From an uncultured Bacilli bacterium (lineage in GTDB: Bacteria > Bacillota_I > Bacilli_A > RF39 > UBA660): a stretch of 64,000 bases of DNA. Location: the NCBI GenBank assembly GCA_944332505.1, contig CALVKC010000002.1, positions 62,001 to 126,000 of the forward strand. Reading direction: 5' to 3'. Under the pieces are notes generated by a model. That model was not told the origin of the DNA. It searched no databases and was given only the letters and a program-made list of their open reading frames with translations. Positions 8,113 through 15,789 of the stretch are shown piece after piece. Position numbers and translations under genes: made by a program. Numbering within the stretch: position 1 is the first letter of the stretch; every line of letters starts with the position of its first letter.

Positions 8113-8146
8113 ATAAATACCCCCAATTACAATACTTCATATATTA

Positions 8147-8175
8147 ATTATAGCATATATTCTAAAATATGTAAA
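8147..8175 (-). promoter_or_regulatory. Strong sigma70/SigA promoter
   Basis: Minus strand TTTACA (8175-8170), 17-nt spacer, TATAAT (8152-8147), upstream of the AP2-domain gene. Confidence 0.75.
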
Positions 8176-8194
8176 GAGTTTTTATATATTAAAG

Positions 8195-8220
8195 AAAGAG
8201 ATACATTTCTGTATCTCTTT
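8195..8220 (-). terminator. Terminator of the capsid gene
   Basis: AAAGAGATACA (8195-8205) and TGTATCTCTTT (8210-8220) form an 11-bp stem followed on the minus strand by CTTTAATA. It lies 30 nt after the capsid stop codon. Confidence 0.72.
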
Positions 8221-8249
8221 GTTTATATAAATTTCTTTTAAACACTTGA

Positions 8250-9632
8250 TTAAACTGTAATTCTTCCTCTGATATAAAGTTGTGGATTTACCATCTTTGT
8301 ACCATAGATACTTACATAACCTTGTTGTGTTGTGAAATCAGCAAGTGTAACTGGTGTAGTGTAAGTTATAGGCATATAATCCCCTAAAACGTAACCAGCT
8401 TGCCAGAAGTCATTTCCAATTCCACCTAAGAAGAAATCATTTGTTCCTATTGCTGGTGTTTGGTAAACAGTTAATGTTCCTAATTTACCAGCCATAAATG
8501 AACCACCGTTCTTTGGAGCTTCATTAGCTTCAAAGTTCTTTGTTTTACTTAAATAAGCAACAACATTTGAACCAGCTACGATGAAGTTAGGTGTTAGGTT
8601 ACCACCATTTTTTGTGTAGATTTCAGAAGCTGCTAAGTTGATAGCTATTGGTAAACTTTCAACGTGTTCAGCGTCTGATACACCTGGTCTTGGTGTAGCT
8701 GACCATACAACAGCGTTTCCACCGTCTGCACCTTGGAATAAGTCAGACATTACAACTCTTTCTCTCTCTTTGTTCATTTCATTAGCTACTTGTTTTTCAA
8801 ATTCTAATGGCATATTTACACCATATTCTTTGTTAATTCTATAAGCAGCTGTTAAAGCATAAACTGCTCTTAATTTGTGTTCGTAAGCTTCTACTAACAC
8901 TGGATTAATTCCTAATGTTACGTCACCTACTTGTTGTTTGTTGTGACCATCTAATTCTGGGTATAGATAGTTTGGTACTGTTGCATTGTTATATGTATAA
9001 GAAATTGTTGCTTCTGCACTTGCAGCAGCATTTAATCTAATTTCACCTGTTGCATAGTTAATTGTACCACCATCAGATAGTGTTCCATCACCATTATCTG
9101 TTATAACAGTTGCACCATCAACTACTTTTACAGAACCTGCGTCAACTGGTGTGAAAGGTGTTAAATAAGTTTGAACTGCACCAAATTTTGCATTTTCTAT
9201 AACTCTACTGTCATAGTTCTTATTTGTTTTACCTTTTCCAGTTGCGTCTAATATTAAGTCACCTGCTTCTACTTCACCTTTACCTGTTCCATATCTGAAC
9301 TCTAAGATTGGTAGTAATTGAGCAGCAGTAGTCATTGGTTGTACTGATACTATTTCAGGTAATATAGTATTTTGAATAGCAATACTTACTATATTGAAAG
9401 TATCTCTTTTAAAGTTACCTACATTTGATGGTTGTGTATAACCTTCGTATAGGTTTCCTTTACTTAAATTTTCAAATAATTGTCCAGCATAATATTTATC
9501 AAATGTGCTCATTGGTTTTGCACCAACAGCTTTTCTAGCACTTTCTAAAAGAGAAATTCTTTTAGCATATTTTTGTGCTACTGGATTTGCTGCAATTTGT
9601 TTGTTTAATGCTTCTCTTGTAATTCCAGCCAT
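8250..9632 (-). CDS. Major capsid protein, T4 gp23-like
   Basis: 460 aa; forms the hexameric shell of the head. The N-terminal helix-rich segment with LLESARKAVGA (around residues 27-38), the region around NIVSIAIQNTILPEIVSVQPM, and LLPILEFRYGTGKGEV resemble gp23-type capsid proteins of myoviruses. A compact threonine/glycine-rich insert (about 165-215; VKVVDGATVITDNGDGTL and on) looks like a small beta domain on the capsomer surface. LLE|SAR is a plausible prohead-protease site, since T4 gp23 is also matured N-terminally. AGAAGGAG precedes ATG 9632. Two late motifs lie about 200-270 nt upstream and a terminator follows. Confidence 0.85.
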   Translation of the reverse strand: MAGITREALNKQIAANPVAQKYAKRISLLESARKAVGAKPMSTFDKYYAGQLFENLSKGNLYEGYTQPSNVGNFKRDTFNIVSIAIQNTILPEIVSVQPMTTAAQLLPILEFRYGTGKGEVEAGDLILDATGKGKTNKNYDSRVIENAKFGAVQTYLTPFTPVDAGSVKVVDGATVITDNGDGTLSDGGTINYATGEIRLNAAASAEATISYTYNNATVPNYLYPELDGHNKQQVGDVTLGINPVLVEAYEHKLRAVYALTAAYRINKEYGVNMPLEFEKQVANEMNKERERVVMSDLFQGADGGNAVVWSATPRPGVSDAEHVESLPIAINLAASEIYTKNGGNLTPNFIVAGSNVVAYLSKTKNFEANEAPKNGGSFMAGKLGTLTVYQTPAIGTNDFFLGGIGNDFWQAGYVLGDYMPITYTTPVTLADFTTQQGYVSIYGTKMVNPQLYIRGRITV

Positions 9633-9835
9633 TTTAATTCACTCCTTCTAAAATTATAATTTACTATTGATACTATAATTTGTATCTATTTTAAATTTTT
9701 ATTTTTATACATAAAATTGTTTTGGTTTTATACTAACTCCCTAGTTGTCAATAATATCTTTAAAGACTTAATATATAACTATTTACTACTATGCACTACA
9801 AATATCTTTTAGAAGTGGTGTTCATAAATTATTAT

Positions 9836-9850
9836 CTAATAATATTTTAC
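9836..9850 (-). promoter_or_regulatory. Late promoter motif (copy 2)
   Basis: Minus-strand GTAAAATATTATTAG, 204 nt before the capsid start codon. It is one of a tandem pair. Confidence 0.7.
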
Positions 9851-9884
9851 ACAAGTTATTTTAAAAATTAACTTTTTATGTTCT

Positions 9885-9899
9885 ACAATAATATTTTAC
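9885..9899 (-). promoter_or_regulatory. Late promoter motif (copy 3)
   Basis: Minus-strand GTAAAATATTATTG, one base off the consensus at the end. It is the second of the tandem pair upstream of the capsid gene, right after the protease/scaffold stop codon. Confidence 0.6.
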
Positions 9900-9928
9900 A
9901 CAAACTATTTTTAAAATTAATATTTTTT

Positions 9929-11395
9929 TTATTGATTAGTTAAAGCATTATATAAATCAATATCATCTTGGTCATATTCACCAGAATTTATATTTTCAGC
10001 AACTGCTTTTACAGTTCCAACTGGATTAAATGCTAATTTTGAAAATCTATCTTGTGTTTCTTGTAATTTATTATTTGTATTTTCAAGTTCTTTTATTCTA
10101 TTTTCTAGTGAAAGAACTTTTTTATTTTCTAATATTTTACTTTCTTGTATTTTATTTTTAGTATTTAATTCATTTGCTTCTAAATCTTTTACTCTTTTTA
10201 AAAGTTTTTTATTTTCTACTAATATTTTACTATACTCATTAACTTTTTCATCACTTTGTGTTTTTGCTTCTTGTAATTTTTTAATTTCTAAATCTTTTTG
10301 TATGTTGCTTTCTTCTAGTTTATTAATTTTTTCTTTTAATTGATTTTTTACATTTTCTACTTTTTTGTTTGCTACTTGTCTATTTCTTAACATTATTTCT
10401 TTATTTTTAGCACTTTCATCTAAACGTTGATTAGTTAATTCTTTTATTGTAGTATTACTTTCTTCTAATTTAGAATTTAAAGATTTATTTGTATCTAAAC
10501 TTTCTTTTAATTTAGTTTGTAGCATATCTCTTGAACTTTCTAAAAATGTTTTTGTTTCAATTAATTTTGCATTTTCAGCAGACAAACTCTCATTAGCAGA
10601 TAAACTTTCATCTAGTTGCATTTTTAATGTATCATATTTTTCTTGTAATAAATCTAATGCTAATTGTCTATTTGCTTCTGTTAATTTATTTGATACTGGT
10701 TTTGCAAATGTATCTAATTTACTTTCAATTAAATTTATTAATTCATCTTTATTATTAATATTTATTGTTTCAATAACTGTTTTTAATTGGTTTAATTGAT
10801 TTTCTGTTTCACTTTCAGAAATTTCTTTTTTGAAACTTTCAGTTAATTTATTAAATTGTTTACTTTCTGTTAATGATACTCTTGCCTTTGTATTTGCTGG
10901 TGTAACAACTACGTCAAATGTAATAAAATCATAAGTATCAGGGTCTATAATATTTTGTCCATCTACATAAACTTCTTCACCCATACCTCTTGATGATATT
11001 CCTAATTTAGCACCACTATCAGCCAATGCTTTTACAATACGTCCAGTTGGTGTATCTAAAATTTCAGCTTCACCATAAATAACACCTTCATCTGGTTTTT
11101 TCTCTAATTTTGTGATAGATATAGCTGCATTTTTTGCTAATGTTTCACAACGGTCACCTTCTGGGTGGTCTAATTCACCAAAAAGAGTTTTAGTTTCTAG
11201 TGCTTCCATAACGTCCTCTGAACCAAATACTCTATTGTCCCACAATTCTTCTGTATATAATCTATCACTATTTCTAGTACCATTTTTATAGTCTGCAAAT
11301 ATTCCTTTTAAATGACCTAATATGCCATTATTACTTTTACCTTCTTCATATACTGTTTGTGAATTTTGTGCTTCTAAAATTGTTGCTTTTCCCAT
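9929..11395 (-). CDS. Prohead protease fused to scaffold protein
   Basis: 488 aa. Residues 1-172 match gp21-type prohead proteases (herpes assemblin-like serine fold): GELDHPEGD with His77, and GISSRGMG with Ser134/135, ahead of YDFITFDVVVTPA. Residues from about 190 onward are a long Glu/Lys/Asn/Ser-rich coiled coil typical of gp22-like scaffolds, ending in a short AFNPVGTVKAVAENI-type tail. In T4 these are two separate genes. Right at the border lie LTES (175-178) and LTES (185-188), candidate self-cleavage sites that would free the scaffold. Start chosen at ATG 11395 (MGKATILEAQ), since GAAAGGAAG lies 8-9 nt upstream. Two late promoter motifs precede it. Confidence 0.85.
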   Translation of the reverse strand: MGKATILEAQNSQTVYEEGKSNNGILGHLKGIFADYKNGTRNSDRLYTEELWDNRVFGSEDVMEALETKTLFGELDHPEGDRCETLAKNAAISITKLEKKPDEGVIYGEAEILDTPTGRIVKALADSGAKLGISSRGMGEEVYVDGQNIIDPDTYDFITFDVVVTPANTKARVSLTESKQFNKLTESFKKEISESETENQLNQLKTVIETININNKDELINLIESKLDTFAKPVSNKLTEANRQLALDLLQEKYDTLKMQLDESLSANESLSAENAKLIETKTFLESSRDMLQTKLKESLDTNKSLNSKLEESNTTIKELTNQRLDESAKNKEIMLRNRQVANKKVENVKNQLKEKINKLEESNIQKDLEIKKLQEAKTQSDEKVNEYSKILVENKKLLKRVKDLEANELNTKNKIQESKILENKKVLSLENRIKELENTNNKLQETQDRFSKLAFNPVGTVKAVAENINSGEYDQDDIDLYNALTNQ

Positions 11396-11444
11396 ATGAA
11401 TATACTTCCTTTCTTCTATCATAATAAAAGTGAACTATATCACT

Positions 11445-11459
11445 CTAATAATATTTTAC
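11445..11459 (-). promoter_or_regulatory. Late promoter motif (copy 4)
   Basis: Minus-strand GTAAAATATTATTAG, 50 nt before the protease start codon, with the same A/T-rich flank (TTTTAAAAATA) as the capsid copies. Confidence 0.7.
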
Positions 11460-11495
11460 TATAATTATTTTTAAAACTATGGTATCTCTAATATT

Positions 11496-11510
11496 CTAAT
11501 AATATTTTAC
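11496..11510 (-). promoter_or_regulatory. Late promoter motif (copy 5)
   Basis: Exact minus-strand GTAAAATATTATTAG directly after the terminator at 11520-11547; second of a tandem pair. Confidence 0.7.
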
Positions 11511-11519
11511 ATAAATAAA

Positions 11520-11547
11520 AACAAACCAACAAAATTATTGGTTTGTT
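11520..11547 (-). terminator. Hairpin terminator
   Basis: AACAAACCAA (11520-11529) pairs with TTGGTTTGTT (11538-11547), with T-rich sequence downstream on the minus strand. It ends the 13070-11560 transcript and is followed at once by late motifs. Confidence 0.7.
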
Positions 11548-11559
11548 AAGTATTATATA

Positions 11560-12282
11560 TTATTCTTCTTTCATATTTTGCATTACAATTGTTGCATATA
11601 ATTCAGATAATTCTTTAACGAGTTCATCAGACCTTAAAGATTGTTCAGGTGTTATATCTCCTGATTGTGCCCCATATTTGTCCATAATTTTGCCAACAAT
11701 ACTAAACATTAGTTGTTCATTAATTTCTTCATATAAGTCACTAGTAATTTCGTCTTTTATTATATAATCATTACTTTTATCTATGTAAAGTGTTTCATTT
11801 AATTTTTTATCTATATCTTTTCTTGTTTTACTTTCTTCTACTTTACCTTTGTCACCATTAGCAATCATATTATATAATTTTTGTAGTGATTTATATTCAT
11901 TACTTTCATCTAATAATTTATCTTTTTTATCTTTACTTAAATTTCTTAAACTATATGTTTGACGACCATTGTCATATATAGTATTTTCTATACTTTTCAT
12001 ATAATTACTTAAAGCATTTAACATACAAGTTTGAAATTCCCAAGTTTCCCAAGTTCTATTATAATAACTACATTTAGCTGAACTTACTGTTTGATAATCA
12101 ATTTTGAAATCTACCTCGTGACCCCATAAACTTGCTTGATTTGAACCACTTACTTCATAATATTGACACCTAAAATTATATTCTTGACCATCTACTTCAT
12201 ATGTATGCCATACTGGTGGCCAATATTTTTTTCTTTCTTGTAAAATATTTTTTCTCTCACCTAATACTCGTCTATTATTCAT
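11560..12282 (-). CDS. Hypothetical head-region protein, 240 aa
   Basis: N-terminal half is Trp/Tyr-rich (KKYWPPVWHTYEVDG, RTWETWEFQTC) with four cysteines. The C-terminal half is charged and helical and ends IVMQNMKEE. ATG 12282 has AAAGGAGT. It sits 14 nt after the ArdA-like gene, in one transcript from the late motif at 13096, directly ahead of the protease/scaffold. A virion or head-assembly role is inferred from position only. Confidence 0.65.
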   Translation of the reverse strand: MNNRRVLGERKNILQERKKYWPPVWHTYEVDGQEYNFRCQYYEVSGSNQASLWGHEVDFKIDYQTVSSAKCSYYNRTWETWEFQTCMLNALSNYMKSIENTIYDNGRQTYSLRNLSKDKKDKLLDESNEYKSLQKLYNMIANGDKGKVEESKTRKDIDKKLNETLYIDKSNDYIIKDEITSDLYEEINEQLMFSIVGKIMDKYGAQSGDITPEQSLRSDELVKELSELYATIVMQNMKEE

Positions 12283-12296
12283 AATTTTCCACTCCT

Positions 12297-13070
12297 TTAA
12301 TATACATATATTGCACCATAACTAGTGTAATTAAAATCAAATGATAAATCTCTACCATATGCCTCATAATCAAACCAATCAGATAGAAAATCCATATTAT
12401 TATCTGCAATAGCATTAACTATATTTTCTCTAATAACACTATACGCATATTCTTCAAATTCATCATCATCTATATCATCTATGTCTATGCCATTATCACT
12501 AGCAAATTCATCTCTTAAATCTGCTTCCCAACTTTCAAATATATCATCTTCATTGATATAGTTTTCTATTCTATCTTCCCCAACAGCGTCAATTATACTA
12601 CCACAACTTTCAACTTCTGCATAACCTAAATCATAATCATTATTAACGTCCTCATAAAAAACATAGTCACCACCTTCAAATATGCTATTAGCTTCATCAA
12701 AAGATAAGGAACTATCATTTTCTATTAATGCACCTATAACTTTTCTATCATATTCATCTAGTTCAAGATACTTATTTATTTCTTCAACTACTTCTGGTAC
12801 GTCACTATATTCATTAACTTCAAAAGGCAAACCTACATTATCATCTATATCATTTATAAAAGGTTCCTCACCTTTATCATTCATTTCATTATACCAATTA
12901 AGGGCCTCATCTGGTGTTTTCCAACCACCATTTATATTATCTATATCTGCACCATTAATATTATAATTTCCCCAAGTATTCATAAATAACATTACTTCTT
13001 GATTTGTATTATTTTCATCATCTTCTTGTAGATTAGATAGTTTATTATATATTTCTGTAATATTTTTCAT
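12297..13070 (-). CDS. ardA: ArdA-like antirestriction protein (DNA mimic)
   Basis: 257 aa, highly acidic (runs such as DIDDIDDDEFEEY). ArdA features: an N-terminal strand MLFMNTWGNYNINGADIDN followed by GGWKTPDEALNWYN, a middle segment of inhibitor-like repeats, and the C-terminal signature WFDYEAYGRDLSFDF ending GAIYVY (family usual: DYExxARDL...gyvf). ArdA mimics bent B-DNA and blocks type I restriction enzymes; typical length is about 165 aa, so this one carries about 90 extra residues in the middle. The N-terminus MKNITEIYNKLSNLQED resembles the candidate capsid-targeting segments of other proteins here. It is preceded by a late motif rather than a sigma70 promoter, unusual for an antirestriction gene expected early. 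Confidence 0.72.
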   Translation of the reverse strand: MKNITEIYNKLSNLQEDDENNTNQEVMLFMNTWGNYNINGADIDNINGGWKTPDEALNWYNEMNDKGEEPFINDIDDNVGLPFEVNEYSDVPEVVEEINKYLELDEYDRKVIGALIENDSSLSFDEANSIFEGGDYVFYEDVNNDYDLGYAEVESCGSIIDAVGEDRIENYINEDDIFESWEADLRDEFASDNGIDIDDIDDDEFEEYAYSVIRENIVNAIADNNMDFLSDWFDYEAYGRDLSFDFNYTSYGAIYVY

Positions 13071-13095
13071 ATTTATATACTCCTTTCAATAATAT

Positions 13096-13110
13096 CTATT
13101 AATATTTTAC
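13096..13110 (-). promoter_or_regulatory. Late promoter motif (copy 6)
   Basis: Minus-strand GTAAAATATTAATAG, 26 nt upstream of the ArdA-like start codon and directly after a terminator stem. Confidence 0.68.
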
Positions 13111-13122
13111 TATAAAAATAGA

Positions 13123-13143
13123 GAGAACACATATAGTGTTCTC
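13123..13143 (-). terminator. Hairpin terminator
   Basis: GAGAACAC / GTGTTCTC stem with a 5-base loop, followed on the minus strand by TATTTTTATA. It ends the short transcript of the 13374 gene. Confidence 0.7.
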
Positions 13144-13158
13144 CCATTATATATTAAT

Positions 13159-13374
13159 TTAGTTTTGACTTAAATCTTCTAAATAATCTTCAATAGTTAA
13201 ATTTTGTGGATTATATGTTTCATCTGTTATTTTCTCTAATGCAGCACCAATTTGACTAATTACATATGTAGCTGTTTCTGTTTTGTCATCATAGTTTTTA
13301 AGCATTTCTACCATAAAGTTAAACACTTTTTGTTCAAAGTCTTGACTTAATTCAAAAGTTACACTGTTTTCCAT
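13159..13374 (-). CDS. Hypothetical protein, 71 aa
   Basis: Acidic, helical small protein (MENSVTFELSQDFEQKVFNFM...) of unknown function. AAAGAGGTGAT precedes ATG 13374. It forms its own transcription unit with a sigma70 promoter at 13407-13435 and a terminator behind it. Confidence 0.65.
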   Translation of the reverse strand: MENSVTFELSQDFEQKVFNFMVEMLKNYDDKTETATYVISQIGAALEKITDETYNPQNLTIEDYLEDLSQN

Positions 13375-13406
13375 AATATCACCTCTTTGTTTTACATAGT
13401 GATTTT

Positions 13407-13435
13407 ATTGTACCATAAATTTCCAAATGTGTAAA
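13407..13435 (-). promoter_or_regulatory. Sigma70/SigA promoter
   Basis: Minus strand TTTACA (13435-13430), 17-nt spacer, TACAAT (13412-13407), 33 nt before the start codon of the 71-aa gene. Confidence 0.7.
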
Positions 13436-13446
13436 TATTTTTTACA

Positions 13447-15204
13447 TTATTTTGTTCTTTGTAATCCAAACCAACCATCTTGATTATAGCCAATGTAACC
13501 TGTATAGTCACCATCAATAATTATATCATATGCTTTTGTTACACCTTGATTTTTTAAACTATTTGATATATTAGATTTATATGCTAATATATCATTTTCT
13601 ACAATGAAATTAGTAATATCAACACTGTCTATGCTATCTTCATTACCACCTTTTAATTTATCTACTAATTCCCAAAATATTGTATTTTCATCATTTTCAG
13701 ATTTAGTTTCTAATTTTATATTACATACTGGGTATTTTTTTATTTTAGCATTATGTTGTTTACTAAATGTACTACCACTATTATCAGTTTCTATCAATTT
13801 ACATTCAAATGCAAATGCTGGTTTATAACCATTACCACTTTTAAGTCTTGAACCAAACATATTAGTTATTTGGTCATCAAATGTCATAGAACCTTTATTA
13901 AAAGTTCCTTCTTCATTACCATTAGTGTCTAAAAATCCAAAATAGTTATCATCTTTCCATATAATACTTTCTTGATTTAATTGTTTGGCTATATCTAGTG
14001 CATTTTGTTTTGGTATATTATATATAATTAAACTATCTTCAATACCCTGTTCTCCATTTTCATATGTATATGTACCTTCAAGATAATTAAATCCAATATT
14101 AGATACTTTTTCTCTTAGTTTACTAACTAATGATTTTAGTTCACTAAATCTACTTTTTTTGCTATCTTTATCTTGACTACCAATTACAGCAAATGTATCT
14201 TTATTTTTTGTATGTTGATACAACCTAGATAAACTTGCTTCTTCTTTTTTAGTTGTTTCTTCTTTTTTATTTTTAATCATATCAAAATATTCTTTATCAA
14301 ATTTTTCATAATCTTTTATAATATTATCTAATTTTGTTCCATTATATGAATTATCTTGAATAGCTTGTTGCATATAACCTAATAGCATTACTAAGCTCCA
14401 TTTATCTAAACCATTTCTATTATATCTATCTACTAAATCATCTATTTTACTTGATATTGTAGTACTACTCATATTTTTTAAAATATTATTTTCTATTAAA
14501 TTTTTATTTTCACTTAATTCGGCACTTCTTAATTCATAGTATCTATCTTTTAATTTTGGTATCATCTCTTGATTTCTTAGTTCTTTAAATACCAAATTTC
14601 CAACACTTGCTTCTCCATCTTGTGCTAATCCTAATTTTCTCATCATATAAATTTCATTAACTAAATCTAGTATGTGTTGTGGGTCATCAGACATTATAGC
14701 CTCATTACACATATTTTCATATTTAGTTAATTCTTCTGATATATCAGGAATGTCATATGTTATAGGTTCTGGGAACATTACCCAATTATCATTACTTAAA
14801 CTATATCTACCATTTGTTGCATTACCATCATTTATATCTTCAATATATAATTCTACTGGAATACCCTCAATAGATAAATCATAATTATCATTAAATGAAT
14901 TTTTCTTTGAATTATATAGCATACGTAATATTGTTGGTTCAACAAAAGTTATTTCACTATTAACAATTATATGTAAATCAATATCTGAATTTTCATTATA
15001 ATTATAACTAGCATTTGAACCTACAATTTCTATATCAACAATATTTAATGGTATTTCAATATATTTTAAAAACTCATCAGCAATGTCCTTTAATTTTTGT
15101 GCTACTTCTGGTTTTAATGTTTCATTTTCCCATAACTTTGGATTAAGTTCATTATGTACTTCTATACTTTCAGTTAGATTTTTAGTGTTGCTTGGGACAC
15201 TCCT
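13447..15204 (-). CDS. Nucleotidyltransferase / DUF3293-like protein without canonical start, probably a +1 frameshift product
   Basis: Open frame of 585 codons. The first part contains GSNASYNYNENSDIDLHI, the G-S-x(n)-D-x-D catalytic motif of the DNA polymerase beta-like nucleotidyltransferase fold, preceded by LNPKLWENETLKPEV, which also belongs to this phage family. After a helical linker, a second domain (FAVIGSQDKDSKKSR, LEGTYTYENGEQGIEDSL, LNQESIIWKDD) resembles DUF3293. The first ATG in the frame is at 14922, downstream of the catalytic motif, and no ATG, GTG or TTG exists between the upstream in-frame stop (15205-15207) and 14922. The frame is +1 to the preceding gene, with which it overlaps by 23 nt at a prfB-like shift site. 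I infer a fused product of about 780 aa; an assembly indel is the alternative. Confidence 0.7.
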   Translation of the reverse strand, partial: RSVPSNTKNLTESIEVHNELNPKLWENETLKPEVAQKLKDIADEFLKYIEIPLNIVDIEIVGSNASYNYNENSDIDLHIIVNSEITFVEPTILRMLYNSKKNSFNDNYDLSIEGIPVELYIEDINDGNATNGRYSLSNDNWVMFPEPITYDIPDISEELTKYENMCNEAIMSDDPQHILDLVNEIYMMRKLGLAQDGEASVGNLVFKELRNQEMIPKLKDRYYELRSAELSENKNLIENNILKNMSSTTISSKIDDLVDRYNRNGLDKWSLVMLLGYMQQAIQDNSYNGTKLDNIIKDYEKFDKEYFDMIKNKKEETTKKEEASLSRLYQHTKNKDTFAVIGSQDKDSKKSRFSELKSLVSKLREKVSNIGFNYLEGTYTYENGEQGIEDSLIIYNIPKQNALDIAKQLNQESIIWKDDNYFGFLDTNGNEEGTFNKGSMTFDDQITNMFGSRLKSGNGYKPAFAFECKLIETDNSGSTFSKQHNAKIKKYPVCNIKLETKSENDENTIFWELVDKLKGGNEDSIDSVDITNFIVENDILAYKSNISNSLKNQGVTKAYDIIIDGDYTGYIGYNQDGWFGLQRTK

Positions 15205-15207
15205 TTA
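15182..15207 (-). other. Candidate programmed +1 ribosomal frameshift site
   Basis: In the upstream frame the codons read AAG GAG TGT CCC AAG CAA CAC TAA. An internal Shine-Dalgarno AAGGAG (15205-15200) is followed by one codon (TGT) and then CCC-A. A tRNA-Pro slip from CCC to CCA enters the downstream frame. The geometry (SD hexamer, one codon, slippery codon) matches the bacterial prfB shift site. The window between the two frames' stops is only 23 nt. Confidence 0.55.
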
Positions 15208-15787
15208 CTTTATCTAATTCATCAGATTTATTTTCATTGTATTCTTCAACACCATTTGTTTCAATTAGTTTACTTTCTATTAAAGATACTTTATTTTGAT
15301 ATTCTGCTCTAAATGCACTTTTAACTTTATCTAAAACTTCTTTATTTGCATTTTCTTGACTATCTGATTTTTGGTCAAATTCCATTTCACCAAAAGGTGT
15401 ATTTACTTTAACTTTAAATGTTTTACTATTTTTATTTTCAACTTTTTTATTATGTTTTATAATACGCTTACTTTCTTTTTTAACTAAATCACCACTTGAT
15501 TTTGTTTCTTCATTTGGTACATACAATGATGATTTTAAAAACATTTCTTTTGCAATATCTTCCCATAATTTAGTATCATCACAAGTACCATATGTTGCTA
15601 TACATTTATCATCAATAGCACCTTTATATAATACCTTATAATCTTCAAATGTAGTTTTATCATCTTTATCTACTTTTGCATTATCAGGTATATTTGTTCC
15701 AACTTCAAGTATTTTTTGGTCATCTAATGTTTCTTTATCAATAGTTAGACTACGACCTTCTCTTTTTAATACTCTTTTATCTTCCAT
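15182..15787 (-). CDS. Hypothetical cargo-like protein, 201 aa; N-terminal part of a probable frameshift fusion
   Basis: Charged, Lys/Glu/Asp-rich protein without a recognised domain; a cysteine pair lies in IDDKCIATYGTCDD. Near the C-terminus it has SLIESKLIETNG, two L-I-E-[ST] motifs like the proposed prohead-protease sites. It ends KECPKQH in the normal frame. AGGGAGAA precedes ATG 15787, 2 nt after the stop of the 17091 gene. The following frame (to 13447) needs this gene for translation initiation, so most of its biological product may be the fusion. Confidence 0.68.
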   Translation of the reverse strand: MEDKRVLKREGRSLTIDKETLDDQKILEVGTNIPDNAKVDKDDKTTFEDYKVLYKGAIDDKCIATYGTCDDTKLWEDIAKEMFLKSSLYVPNEETKSSGDLVKKESKRIIKHNKKVENKNSKTFKVKVNTPFGEMEFDQKSDSQENANKEVLDKVKSAFRAEYQNKVSLIESKLIETNGVEEYNENKSDELDKVKECPKQH

Positions 15788-15789
15788 TA

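Larger units (their letters stand above)
9633..9928 (-). promoter_or_regulatory. Capsid gene leader region with duplicated late promoter block
   Basis: 296-nt non-coding stretch. Two imperfect direct repeats of about 45 bases, each made of the late motif plus an A/T-rich flank (ATTTTAAAAATTAA-like), lie at about 9836-9880 and 9885-9928. The remaining ~200 nt to the capsid start codon form an unusually long 5' leader. I see no small ORF with a good ribosome binding site and no clear hairpin in it. Confidence 0.6.

Noticed and set aside
9723..9751. Sigma70 promoter for the capsid gene from a TTGACA at 9751-9746 (minus strand)
   Set aside because: No acceptable -10 hexamer exists at 16-18 nt; the late motifs upstream are better supported.
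13447..14922. Independent nucleotidyltransferase gene starting at ATG 14922
   Set aside because: That start would remove the catalytic GSxxxxxxNENSDIDLHI motif, which is encoded upstream in the same open frame; there is also no ribosome binding site at 14922.
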